This document shows positions 1 through 8,814 of a DNA stretch of 64,000 nt, piece after piece. The translations under genes and the position numbers were made by a program. Every line of letters starts with the position of its first letter. The first letter of the stretch is position 1. The stretch is from Rhodospirillales bacterium. Lineage in GTDB: Bacteria; Pseudomonadota; Alphaproteobacteria; Rhodospirillales; Casp-alpha2. The notes beneath the pieces are model-generated. The model saw only the letters and a program-made list of their open reading frames with translations, did no database searches and was not told the DNA's origin. Where the stretch lies: positions 1-64,000 of the forward strand of contig JAGLED010000041.1 of the NCBI GenBank assembly GCA_023145215.1, given 5' to 3'.

Positions 1-2017
1 CGTCCAGCACCACATCGAACCCGCCGTAGTTGCCAGTTGTCAGGGCATTCCATTCGACCATCGTGCTGTTGGTCTGTTCAAGACGCCGCTCCAGATTCCA
101 GTTGTTGATCTTGGTCAGGCTCTCGATCCGCGCACCGTCGAACCTGGCACGGCCGGTCCAGGTTGTCTGCCGGCCGCGCCCGCGATATTCGGCACCCGAC
201 CAAAGCACCCGGACGCGCGGTCCCAGATCTTTTTCCGTGTACGGGCGGAAGCACTCGACAACCTCGACCCCGTTGCGGATTTCGATCTTTTCGATCGGCG
301 CGTGGGCCAGCACTTCGAGCGTCAGTTCGGCGCTGTCGTCACCGGTACGCACGATATCGCCCATCATCACCTGCGTCGTCGCGGTCGTCGCGGTGTCGGG
401 GAACGCCTGCGGGTCGCGCTCGAACAGGGTCGCTTCGTTCGCGAAATCCACCTTCACGTCCATGTGCATGCGACAGCCCGTCGTGCCGTAATGGTGGCGT
501 CGGCGCAGGCAATCGAAAATCCCGTCACGCGTCAACGCGTCGGTCAGGAAGCACGTCAGCCCGCCATACGCGCCGAACTTGGCCGCGCCCGGATAACTGG
601 CGCCCGGGCGGCCCTTATGGCCGTCACTGTTGCAGACCACGCCGGAACGGTGGCCGAGCGGAAAGCCGTCCGTGAGCAGCCACTCGAAGGTTCCCCACGC
701 CGAATGGATTTCCATGGCGGTTTCGAGCTTCGGGTCATGCGCCTGCTTGATGTCCGCGTACCGTCCGCCGACGTGCGCATAGACGCAGCAGTCCTCGCCC
801 TCCAGTTTTTCGAAAAGGGTGGCGGCATTTGGTGCGTCCGTATCGATGTCGCTCCGGTCAGTCAGAAGCGCATGCGACGACCGGTGAATCTGCCGTCCCT
901 CGTTACGGAAGAACACGTTGCGGTCACCGCCGACGGCGGTATTGCCGGACCATTCATAGCCGGGGAACGTCACGAAACGATGATCTTGATGATATTCCAC
1001 CGTTAATTCATTCAGGTATTTCCAGAAGGCATTGTTGACCTGGAAGTCGTTGGCCTGGTGCGACGTCACATCGAGGAACGCTTTGTTGCGCGCGAAGTCG
1101 AAATACTCGCGCGACGCGCCGATGCCGATGGATTCTCCGCTTTGGCCGTGCAAATCCCCCCAGTAGCCGCTGACGGCACCGTCGCGGATCAGCAGCGGAC
1201 CGGCGGTGGCAAGGCACGTATCGGCGTCGAAAACCCGCACCCAGAGTTCACCTTCCTCGTCGATGCTGAGGTTCTCCAGCGTGAGCGCGCGTTCGCCGCG
1301 GGCGTAATCGATGGTTTCGGGCAAGCCATTGACCGGCAGCGACGCCTCAAGCCGGAGCGAGGCATCCGCCAGGTGCGTCGGGTTTCCCCACTTGTCCTCG
1401 GCCTTGATCCCCAGTTGGAATGTCTCGCCCGGGCGGCGCAGCGTCGGCAGCACCGCACACCACCGATCGACAGGACCGGGAACGATGGAAATCGACGGCG
1501 TTTCCGGAAGCGGCACGTAATGGCCCACGGCGCAGACATCGGCCACGACCTTGAACTCGAAACCGGACTCGCAGAACGTCTGCAGTTTCATACCCGGCGA
1601 GCCGTGTGAGGGATCACCGAAGATGATCGTGATTTGATCGCCTTCACGCAGGTAGCCGCCGTGCAGCCGGGCGGTGAGCGCCTTGAACCAGGGGCGGTGG
1701 CCCGATGTACCGCCGTAGTGCAGCCGGATCGTCGCCCCCGTGTTGGTGTGCGCGGTCACATAGTTATAGTCCGTCGGATCCGTCGTTTGCAGTTCGCCCT
1801 GGTCCCCGACAAAGCGGAACAGCACCGCGATCCCGCCGGTATCGTCGATCCCGTAACGTCCGACAGTGTAGACCAGCTTGAAGGTCTGAACGCTGCGCGC
1901 TTCGAACGCGCCGCGCGGCTGCAGTTCAACATGCCCGTAGAGAAGCGGATCCTCGCCGGGATGGGCCGCGGGCCATACATCACCGACAAGGACGGGATCG
2001 ACGGGGCTGCTGGACAT
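1..2017 (-). CDS. DUF3604 / PHP-like metal-dependent protein, 3' end outside window
   Basis: The reading frame stays open from an ATG at 2017 to the window edge, giving about 672 visible residues. A GDLHGQSGES motif at residues 287-296, followed by DVTSHQAND (316-324), PGYEWSG (352-358) and a downstream NSDGHKGRPG, is the pattern of the DUF3604 family. Those proteins carry a PHP-like metal site and have no settled function. There is no signal peptide. The start has a GGAG Shine-Dalgarno eight bases upstream. A perfect 22-bp palindrome lies 33 bases before the start, so the gene is probably controlled by a repressor. The family call is firm; any substrate would be a guess. Confidence 0.8.
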   Translation of the reverse strand, partial: MSSSPVDPVLVGDVWPAAHPGEDPLLYGHVELQPRGAFEARSVQTFKLVYTVGRYGIDDTGGIAVLFRFVGDQGELQTTDPTDYNYVTAHTNTGATIRLHYGGTSGHRPWFKALTARLHGGYLREGDQITIIFGDPSHGSPGMKLQTFCESGFEFKVVADVCAVGHYVPLPETPSISIVPGPVDRWCAVLPTLRRPGETFQLGIKAEDKWGNPTHLADASLRLEASLPVNGLPETIDYARGERALTLENLSIDEEGELWVRVFDADTCLATAGPLLIRDGAVSGYWGDLHGQSGESIGIGASREYFDFARNKAFLDVTSHQANDFQVNNAFWKYLNELTVEYHQDHRFVTFPGYEWSGNTAVGGDRNVFFRNEGRQIHRSSHALLTDRSDIDTDAPNAATLFEKLEGEDCCVYAHVGGRYADIKQAHDPKLETAMEIHSAWGTFEWLLTDGFPLGHRSGVVCNSDGHKGRPGASYPGAAKFGAYGGLTCFLTDALTRDGIFDCLRRRHHYGTTGCRMHMDVKVDFANEATLFERDPQAFPDTATTATTQVMMGDIVRTGDDSAELTLEVLAHAPIEKIEIRNGVEVVECFRPYTEKDLGPRVRVLWSGAEYRGRGRQTTWTGRARFDGARIESLTKINNWNLERRLEQTNSTMVEWNALTTGNYGGFDVVLD

Positions 2018-2049
2018 AGTTCGGACTCCATTGATTAAGACTGCTTTTA

Positions 2050-2071
2050 TTAATAACTCTAGAGTTATTAA
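2050..2071. promoter_or_regulatory. Perfect 22-bp palindrome, operator-like
   Basis: The arms ttaataactct and agagttattaa meet with no spacer and pair perfectly. The site is AT-rich in a GC-rich neighbourhood and lies just upstream of the DUF3604-type gene on the minus strand. Size, symmetry and AT content fit a MarR-family operator. That assignment is inference; no regulator gene lies nearby in the window. Confidence 0.6.
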
Positions 2072-2244
2072 GTGCAACCCTATTGTCACCACGTATCCAG
2101 CCGGCGGCGGTGTCACGCATGTGAAGCGGCAATGGGCCCGCCGGATTCTCGCCCTATGGCACAGGATATCCGCGCCGCATGGCAAAGAGCCGCGCGGACG
2201 GACCCGCCGGAAAGCAGGGATACGGTTTGAAACTATGGAGAAAA

Positions 2245-2319
2245 TGGTGGGCGCGACAGGGATTGAACCTGTGACCCCTGCCGTGTGAAGGCAGTGCTCT
2301 CCCGCTGAGCTACGCGCCC
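2245..2319 (-). tRNA. tRNA-Val (anticodon CAC)
   Basis: The reverse complement folds as a 75-nt cloverleaf including an encoded CCA. The acceptor stem is GGGCGCG/CGCGCCC, the D-arm contains AGCTCAGCGGGAGAGC, and the T-arm is CACAGGTTCAATCCCTGT. The anticodon stem CTGCC/GGCAG encloses the loop TTCACAC, giving anticodon CAC, which reads GUG valine codons. Confidence 0.95.
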
Positions 2320-2483
2320 GCCGTATGCGGCCCAGCCAAGCCGGGAGGCGTGATATAAAGCCGCCAGGCCAAGCCTGTCAATGCCTCTGCCCGTCCTGAA
2401 CGGTCTCCTGACAGTTATCTTGTTTCGGACGGTCGCGAAGTTTACCCTTCGGCAATTCCGCAGACAGCTCTGGCAACCGCATC

Positions 2484-3122
2484 ATGTTTTCCGAACGTAA
2501 CGTCGCCGATATCTTTCCGACACCGCTGTTCAGCTACCTGATCGCCGACAAGGACGACTTCAATGCATACCTGATGGAGTTCATCAATCAGGTCCGCAAG
2601 GAAGAAGGCTGGGACGAGGAAACCCTGGCGTCGAAGGAAGAATCACTCGAACACCTGCAGAGCAACGACCAGCTGCATCACCGCGACGATGCCAAGCGCT
2701 TCATCGAGGTCGCGCTCGCCGCAACGCGCGAAGTGTTGGGCTTCCTGCGTTACAAATATGACGATATCCACATCACCAGCTTCTGGTTCAACGTCTCCAG
2801 ACCCGGCTATTCGCACAAAAACCATGTGCACCCGAACAATGTTCTGAGCGGCGTCTATTATCTGAAGACCAATCCGGAATGCGGTTCGATTGTGTTCGAC
2901 GACCCGCGCCCGCAGGCCAACGTGCTTTTGCCGGACGTCGAGGAAGTGACGCCGTTCAACAACCATACCTACGCCGTCACCCCCGAGACCGGGCAGATGG
3001 TTCTGTTTCCGTCGTGGCTGGGCCACCGGGTCGCCATCAACCGCTCAAAGGAAGAGCGAATCAGTCTCAGCTTCAATGTCATGTTGAAGGGTGCGTACGG
3101 TTTCGATAGGGCATATTCCTAA
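2484..3122 (+). CDS. Putative 2OG-Fe(II) oxygenase (TIGR02466-like), copy 1
   Basis: The 212-residue protein belongs to the TIGR02466 group of predicted 2-oxoglutarate/Fe(II) oxygenases. Metal ligands are suggested by H114 and H116 in NHVHPNN and by the distal H181 in LGHRV. R192 in EERISLSFN is the likely 2OG carboxylate anchor. The core LSGVYYL and the strand pattern near the end fit a double-stranded beta-helix. It is followed 40 bases later by a paralogue with the same ligand spacing, so the two are probably co-transcribed. There is no signal peptide, so it should act in the cytoplasm. The substrate is unknown. An HxH pair in place of the more usual HxD is a feature of this group rather than an obvious defect. 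Confidence 0.85.
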   Translation: MFSERNVADIFPTPLFSYLIADKDDFNAYLMEFINQVRKEEGWDEETLASKEESLEHLQSNDQLHHRDDAKRFIEVALAATREVLGFLRYKYDDIHITSFWFNVSRPGYSHKNHVHPNNVLSGVYYLKTNPECGSIVFDDPRPQANVLLPDVEEVTPFNNHTYAVTPETGQMVLFPSWLGHRVAINRSKEERISLSFNVMLKGAYGFDRAYS

Positions 3123-3162
3123 GGCGTCGACCTGACGCCGGTATATCGAGGAGCGAACAATC

Positions 3163-3765
3163 ATGAACCAGCGCGGCGTGCACAGTTTTTTCCCGGTGGC
3201 GGTCCAGTCGTCGACCATCGACGGCGCCGACGCCCTCAACAAAGAGATCGTCAAGGAACTTGCCAACGTCCGGGGTACGGTGCCGAACAGCCTTCCCGAA
3301 GGCTGGAGTTGCAATCTCTATACGACGATCGCGAGCGGCGACAACCTGCTGGCCCGGCCCGCGTTCAAGAATCTGCAGCAGCACATCGCGACAGAAGCGG
3401 CGGCCTTCGCCCGGGCCTACGCCCTCGATATCGAGCGCCACCCGCTGCGTATCACCGAATGCTGGGTCAACGTCTACGGTCAGGGCGACGCGCAGGAAGC
3501 GCACATCCATCAGAATTCGGCGATCAGCGGCATCTATTACGTGGCGGCGCCGGAAGGATGCGGGGAACTGATCTTCCACTCCCCATTGTCGGACATCATG
3601 TACAATCCGCCGACCCGCGAAACCAACGACATCAATACGCCGATGATCGCCCTGCAGCCGACGGCCGGCGAGATGATCCTGTTCCGGAGCTGGCTGCGCC
3701 ACAGCGTCAAGCCGACCCGCGGCAAGGAAGAACGGATCAGCATCGCCTTCAATCTGACGATGTAA
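3163..3765 (+). CDS. Putative 2OG-Fe(II) oxygenase (TIGR02466-like), copy 2
   Basis: This 200-residue protein is a paralogue of the preceding gene. It has H114 and H116 (AHIHQN), a distal H180 (LRHSV) and R191 (EERISIAFN), all at nearly the same positions. The start has a strong GAGGAG ribosome site. The last 17 bases overlap the 3' end of the convergent methyltransferase gene. Sequence identity between the copies is clear only around the core, so the duplication is old and the substrates may differ. The class is solid; the reaction is not known. Confidence 0.85.
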   Translation: MNQRGVHSFFPVAVQSSTIDGADALNKEIVKELANVRGTVPNSLPEGWSCNLYTTIASGDNLLARPAFKNLQQHIATEAAAFARAYALDIERHPLRITECWVNVYGQGDAQEAHIHQNSAISGIYYVAAPEGCGELIFHSPLSDIMYNPPTRETNDINTPMIALQPTAGEMILFRSWLRHSVKPTRGKEERISIAFNLTM

Positions 3766-5026
3766 GCCGCTTTCTGAACGTCAGGAAATCGGCCCGGGCG
3801 CACCGTTCGAGGAATCCCTCAAGCTGTTTCAAAAGCGCCTTGTCGTTCTTTTTGAAACCCGCCGCATGGACCGCGTCGGCAATCGTGCGGTTGCCGTCGA
3901 ACGCTTCCAAAAGCCGCATGCCGTTTTCCGTCGTCTCGACAGCGATACCCGGCTCATTATGGAACGGCCAGGTGATCCGGAAGGTTTTGCGGGCAGCGCT
4001 CGGCCGTTCGACCTCAAGGCCATAAGAGATAACGGGCACGGTCTCTGCCCAGTGCTTCTGAGCGGTGGACGTTTCGAAGTCCTTTTCCGGGCGCGTTTCG
4101 TGGCAGGCGATGAACACGTGCTTCTTGACGGACGCGCGATAAAGTTCGACCGCCGTGCGCTGCTCCAATTCCGGTAGCTTCGAAAACCCGCTGCCCGCGA
4201 TATCGTTAAGCGGGGTAAACATCGGGTCGGTCCGGGCCGCGAACAGCAGCTTCTGTATCTTCAGCCCGGCACCGCCGAGGAATGCGGCGATGTCGCTCAA
4301 CGTGTAGGCCCGGTCCTGCACGTGCAACAGAAGATCCACCAACCCCTCGTCGTCATGCCAGTCCGGATGCATGTCGCGGACGGCGGCGAACGGATGCGCC
4401 GCCGGCAGGTCTTCGATCAGCGCGCGCAAGGCAGCGATGTCCTTCTTCCCGGCCTTCGCCGCATCGATACCGATCCTGCGGAACAGGTCCTGCAGCATAT
4501 AGACACCCGTGCGGCCGTGCCGCCCATAGAGCATCAGGTGCATCGATCCATTGGACCTTAATACGGATTTGAGCGCCTTCAGCCCCGCATCCGGGTCGGC
4601 CAGGTGATGGAGCACCCCGGTGCAGATCACGAGATCGAAGTCGCGTTCGAGTTCATCCGTCCGTTCAATCGGCAATTGCGAGAGGGTGATATTCCCAATC
4701 CCGGCCTTTCCGGCCAGCCGGCGCGTTTCGGAAAGACTGTGCTCGGAAATATCGGTGCCGACGATTCTGGCACCGGGAAGGCCCGCCGCGACCTGGGCGG
4801 CCTGTTGGGTGCCGCACCCGGCGATCAGGATATCGAGATCGTCGGTATACGCGCGCGCCGGCCAATACAGATGAAAGCTGGGATTGGGCGATTCCAGCAG
4901 CCACGCCTCGCCGTTCTTATATGCCTGGATATCCTCGTCCACCGGCGGATAGGGATGCCGTTCGTACATCTCCCGAACACGGGCGCGGATGCTTTCGGTC
5001 GTCTCGTTACCCATAGAAACGGTCAT
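3749..5026 (-). CDS. Class I SAM-dependent methyltransferase with extra C-terminal domain
   Basis: The 425-residue protein has a SAM-binding Rossmann core: motif I ILIAGCGTQQA near residues 67-76, an acidic VGTDIS (D92), and DLVICTGVLHHL. The N-terminal signature REMYERHPYPP recurs in a group of bacterial methyltransferases that share a C-terminal extension of about 120 residues. The chosen ATG at 5026 gives MTVSMGNE; an ATG at 5014 is also possible. The frame extends further upstream but that part is not protein-like. It converges on, and overlaps, the tandem oxygenases. Its substrate cannot be read from sequence. Confidence 0.8.
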   Translation of the reverse strand: MTVSMGNETTESIRARVREMYERHPYPPVDEDIQAYKNGEAWLLESPNPSFHLYWPARAYTDDLDILIAGCGTQQAAQVAAGLPGARIVGTDISEHSLSETRRLAGKAGIGNITLSQLPIERTDELERDFDLVICTGVLHHLADPDAGLKALKSVLRSNGSMHLMLYGRHGRTGVYMLQDLFRRIGIDAAKAGKKDIAALRALIEDLPAAHPFAAVRDMHPDWHDDEGLVDLLLHVQDRAYTLSDIAAFLGGAGLKIQKLLFAARTDPMFTPLNDIAGSGFSKLPELEQRTAVELYRASVKKHVFIACHETRPEKDFETSTAQKHWAETVPVISYGLEVERPSAARKTFRITWPFHNEPGIAVETTENGMRLLEAFDGNRTIADAVHAAGFKKNDKALLKQLEGFLERCARADFLTFRKRLTSSD

Positions 5027-5288
5027 TCCGGCGTGGAATTGCGGGTGCGGGCATATGGAATCTCTTAAGATTTCGGCGCTATCGTCGACTCGGAGCTTAA
5101 TATACCCGCCGACGGCATACCATCCGGTTAACATGCCGGTTCTACCGCAACCGCATTTGGATAAGCATGCGAAACACCGCCCGCAACCGGCTGAAACCTC
5201 TGGAAACAATGTTTGACTTGGCCGATTGTGGCCAATGTGGCACACGGTTTGCCATCAAACGTCCCAATCAGGATATATTCGAAGCGTC

Positions 5289-6644
5289 ATGAGCCGCCGC
5301 ACCGCCGCCATCATCCTTGCCGCAGGGCATGGCACCCGAATGAAATCGTCGCTGCCCAAGGTCATGCACCCGCTCGCGGGCCAGCCCATGATCGGGCATA
5401 TCCTGGGGACCCTGCGCGACGCCGCGATCGAGGATATCTGCGTCGTCATCGGCCCCGACATGGATATCGTCCGCGATACCGTCCAACCCTGCCCCACAGC
5501 TATTCAAGCCGACCGGCTCGGCACTGCGCACGCAGCGCTGGCAGCCAGGGACATCGTGCCCGGCGATGTCGACGATCTTTTGATCCTGAACGCCGACAAC
5601 CCGCTGATTCCGGTTTCCGCGATCAACGATCTGCTGGCCCGGCGCGCCCAGGCCGATGACCCGGCCGTCGTCGTGCTCGGTTTCCGCGCCGCCGACCCGC
5701 ATCCCTATGGCCGCATGGTCGTTAACGACGACGGCACGCTCCATCGCATTGTCGAAGCGAAGGATGCAGACCCGGAAGAGTTCGCCATCGATCTCTGCAG
5801 TTCCGGCATGATGGCGCTCGACGGCAAATGCGCCTTCAACATGCTGGCCGAAATCGACAACGACAACGCCCAGGGCGAATACTATCTGCCCGACGTCGTG
5901 CGCGTGGCGCACGGCCACGACCGGTTTTGCACCGTCGTCGAGGGCCCGGAAGCCGAACTTCTCGGGATCAACTCCCGCGCCGAGCTGGCCCGTGCGGAAG
6001 CACGCCTGCAGCGGATGATGCGCGATGACGCAATGGCCGGTGGCGCGACGCTGATCCAACCGGAAACAGTGTTCTTTTCTTATGACACCACGCTCGGCCA
6101 GGATGTGCTGATCGAACCCAACGTGGTGTTCGGCCCCGGCGTCGAGATCGCCGACAACGTGACGATCCGCGCCTTCAGCCACATCGAGGGCGCAAAAATC
6201 GCGATCGGCGCCACCGTCGGACCGTTCGCGCGGCTCCGTCCCGGCGCGAACCTCGCCGAGAATGTGCATATCGGCAATTTCGTCGAGGTCAAGAACGCCA
6301 ATATGGGCGAAGGGGCCAAGGCCAATCACCTGTCTTACGTCGGCGACAGCGATGTCGGCGCCGGCGCCAACATCGGCGCAGGCACGATCACGTGTAATTA
6401 CGACGGCGTTTTCAAGTGGCGGACAACGATCGGCGAAGGGGCCTTCATAGGCTCCAACACGTCCCTTGTCGCCCCCGTCACGGTCGGCCCGGGCGCGGTC
6501 ACGGGGGCCGGCAGCACAATTTCGAAGGACGTCAGCGCCGACGCGCTTGCGGTGACTCGCGCCCCTCAAAAAGAGCTCAAGGACTGGGGCAGACAGACCC
6601 GCGCGCGCAAGCTCGATCTCAAGGCCAAGGGAGAAAAGGGCTGA
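5289..6644 (+). CDS. glmU: Bifunctional UDP-GlcNAc pyrophosphorylase / glucosamine-1-P acetyltransferase
   Basis: The 451-residue protein acetylates glucosamine-1-phosphate and then uridylates it, making UDP-GlcNAc for peptidoglycan and lipid A. The N-terminal nucleotidyltransferase motif LAAGHGTRM lies at residues 10-18 with K24 in SLPK. The C-terminal half is a left-handed beta-helix acetyltransferase with hexapeptide repeats and the SYVGDSDVG and TITCNYDG signatures. The ATG at 5289 (MSRRTAAI) is chosen because it begins right at the family N-terminus. The stop overlaps the glmS start by one base, coupling the two steps of the same pathway. Confidence 0.98.
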   Translation: MSRRTAAIILAAGHGTRMKSSLPKVMHPLAGQPMIGHILGTLRDAAIEDICVVIGPDMDIVRDTVQPCPTAIQADRLGTAHAALAARDIVPGDVDDLLILNADNPLIPVSAINDLLARRAQADDPAVVVLGFRAADPHPYGRMVVNDDGTLHRIVEAKDADPEEFAIDLCSSGMMALDGKCAFNMLAEIDNDNAQGEYYLPDVVRVAHGHDRFCTVVEGPEAELLGINSRAELARAEARLQRMMRDDAMAGGATLIQPETVFFSYDTTLGQDVLIEPNVVFGPGVEIADNVTIRAFSHIEGAKIAIGATVGPFARLRPGANLAENVHIGNFVEVKNANMGEGAKANHLSYVGDSDVGAGANIGAGTITCNYDGVFKWRTTIGEGAFIGSNTSLVAPVTVGPGAVTGAGSTISKDVSADALAVTRAPQKELKDWGRQTRARKLDLKAKGEKG

Positions 6645-8467
6645 TGTGCGGCATTATCGGCATCGTCGGCGACAACCCGGCCACCCCCAGATTGCTCGAA
6701 GCTCTTAAACGACTTGAATACCGGGGCTACGATTCCGCCGGAATCGCAACCCTCGTAAACGGCGGCATCGACCGTCGCCGCGCCGAAGGCAAACTGATCA
6801 ACCTGGGCAATCGCCTGAAAGAAGCGCCACTCGCCGGCACGACGGGGATCGGCCACACCCGCTGGGCGACGCACGGGGTGCCGAACGAGCAAAACGCACA
6901 CCCGCACGCGACCGAACGTGTCGCCGTCGTCCACAACGGCATTATCGAAAATTACAAGGAACTGCGCCGGGAAGTCGCCGAGGCGGGGCGCACGCTCGCG
7001 TCCGAAACCGATACGGAAGTGATCGCGCACCTGGTGACCATGGGCCTGGACAATGGCTTGTCGCCGAAAGACGCGGTCTTCGAAACCATCAAGAAGCTGC
7101 AAGGCGCGTTCGCGCTCGGCTTTATTTTCGCCGGCGAGCACGAACTGCTGGCCGCCGCCCGACAGGGCAGCCCTCTCGCGCTCGGCTTCGGCGAGGATGA
7201 AATGTATTTAGGCTCCGACGCACTGGCATTGGCGCCGCTGACCAACCGCATTCTCTATATGGAGGATGGCGACTGGGCGATGATCACGCCGACCGGTGCC
7301 GAGGTCTTCGACATCGAGGGAAATACCGTCGAGCGCCCGATCCGTCTGACCGAACTGTCCGGCGCGGCCATCGGCAAGGGCGGCTACCGGCACTTCATGC
7401 TGAAGGAGATCTACGAGCAGCCCCAGGTCATCGGCGACACCCTACATTCCCTGATCAACCCCGCCGAACGGCGGATCATCATGCCGGAAGGTGACGTGGA
7501 CCTGGCAAAGGCGGATAAGCTGACGCTGATCGCCTGCGGCACGTCCTATTACGCGTGCATGACGGCGAAGTACTGGTTTGAGTCCCTCGCCCGCATCCCG
7601 GTCGAGGTGGATATCGCGTCGGAATACCGCTATCGCGATCCGGTTCCGCCCGAGAACGGCGTTGCCGTGTTTATTTCTCAGTCCGGCGAGACCATCGATA
7701 CGCTGGCCGCGCTGCGCCACGCGAAGGAAGGCGGGCAGAAGATCCTGTCTATCGTCAATGCGCCGGAAAGCGCCATCGCACGTGAATCGGACGCGGTCCT
7801 TCAGACCCTTGCCGGCCCGGAGATCGGCGTCGCGTCGACCAAGGCGTTCACGACGCAACTGACCGTGCTGGCCTGCCTTGCCATCGCCACCGCCGAGGCA
7901 CGCGGCACGATCTCGGAAAAAGAGGTCGCCGATCTTGTCGGCGCGCTGACCGAGGTCCCCGCCCGCGCCGCCGAGGTTCTCAACCACGACGACGCGATCC
8001 GGGATCTGGCGGCGGTCGTCGCCGAAGCGCGCGACGTGCTTTACCTGGGAAGGGGCACCAACTACCCGATCGCGCTGGAAGGCGCGCTCAAGCTGAAGGA
8101 AATCTCGTATATCCACGCCGAGGGATACGCCGCCGGCGAAATGAAACACGGCCCCATCGCGCTGATCGACGAGGCGGTGCCGATCATCTGCATCGCCCCC
8201 GAAGACAAGCTTTTCGAGAAAACCGCATCCAATATCCAGGAAGTGCAGGCGCGCGGCGGCAAGGTGATCGCCTTCACCGACGCCAGCGGCGCACGTCACT
8301 TGAAAGACACCGCTGAAGCCGTCATCGGCCTGCCGCCAGTAAATGCCTTTGTTTCGCCCATTTTGTATGCCATTCCGGTACAGTTGCTGGCGTATCATGT
8401 CGCCGTCATCAAGGGGACCGATGTCGACCAGCCGCGCAATTTGGCCAAAAGCGTGACCGTGGAGTAA
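6644..8467 (+). CDS. glmS: Glutamine-fructose-6-phosphate aminotransferase (isomerizing)
   Basis: The 607-residue enzyme makes glucosamine-6-phosphate from fructose-6-phosphate and glutamine, the first committed step to UDP-GlcNAc. The start MCGIIGIVG puts the nucleophile Cys at position 2, as required for the Ntn-type glutaminase domain. Two SIS sugar-isomerase domains follow, with ACGTSYYA and SQSGETIDT. The C-terminus KSVTVE is the family ending. The ATG lies in TGATG with the glmU stop, behind GGGAG. No glmS ribozyme-like leader is present, as expected in a Gram-negative. Confidence 0.98.
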   Translation: MCGIIGIVGDNPATPRLLEALKRLEYRGYDSAGIATLVNGGIDRRRAEGKLINLGNRLKEAPLAGTTGIGHTRWATHGVPNEQNAHPHATERVAVVHNGIIENYKELRREVAEAGRTLASETDTEVIAHLVTMGLDNGLSPKDAVFETIKKLQGAFALGFIFAGEHELLAAARQGSPLALGFGEDEMYLGSDALALAPLTNRILYMEDGDWAMITPTGAEVFDIEGNTVERPIRLTELSGAAIGKGGYRHFMLKEIYEQPQVIGDTLHSLINPAERRIIMPEGDVDLAKADKLTLIACGTSYYACMTAKYWFESLARIPVEVDIASEYRYRDPVPPENGVAVFISQSGETIDTLAALRHAKEGGQKILSIVNAPESAIARESDAVLQTLAGPEIGVASTKAFTTQLTVLACLAIATAEARGTISEKEVADLVGALTEVPARAAEVLNHDDAIRDLAAVVAEARDVLYLGRGTNYPIALEGALKLKEISYIHAEGYAAGEMKHGPIALIDEAVPIICIAPEDKLFEKTASNIQEVQARGGKVIAFTDASGARHLKDTAEAVIGLPPVNAFVSPILYAIPVQLLAYHVAVIKGTDVDQPRNLAKSVTVE

Positions 8468-8472
8468 TGACG

Positions 8473-8808
8473 ATGAAATGGCTGTTCCTATCCGTGATGC
8501 TGACGCTTGCCTTCGCAAGCAAGCCCGGGCTCGCCGATCAGAAGAGCCACGACGAATGCGCCAACGCGTTCGATGCCTGCCTTACCGACTGCAACACCCG
8601 TTTTGCCGATGACGTAGGCAAACGGGCCGCGTGCGTACCGCAGTGCTCGGGCTCCTATGCCGCGTGCGATGCGGGCGTGGCTTACGACAAGGCGAAGCCC
8701 TGGTTCGAAGAAAAGGCGCAAAAGACCAAGAAATTCTTCGAAGACATGATCGAAGACTTCAAGAAAGAGAACCCGGAGCCGGAACAGCCCGAGGGCAAGA
8801 GCATCTGA
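8473..8808 (+). CDS. Small exported Cys-rich protein of unknown function
   Basis: The 111-residue protein begins with a clear signal peptide (MKWLFLSVMLTLAFASKPGLA). A mature domain with six cysteines between about residues 29 and 66 follows, then a lysine/glutamate-rich amphipathic tail. The cysteines suggest disulphides in the periplasm. I chose the ATG at 8473 over the one at 8467, which overlaps the glmS stop, because GGAG at 8461-8464 sits at proper distance only from 8473. Translation is probably coupled to glmS. I recognise no family. Confidence 0.75.
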   Translation: MKWLFLSVMLTLAFASKPGLADQKSHDECANAFDACLTDCNTRFADDVGKRAACVPQCSGSYAACDAGVAYDKAKPWFEEKAQKTKKFFEDMIEDFKKENPEPEQPEGKSI

Positions 8809-8814
8809 ACCGGC

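Noticed and set aside
5268-6569. Minus-strand open frame of 433 codons
   Set aside because: Antisense to glmU with no recognisable motif.
6500-6644. glmS ribozyme leader
   Set aside because: glmS overlaps glmU, so there is no leader. The ribozyme is a Gram-positive feature.
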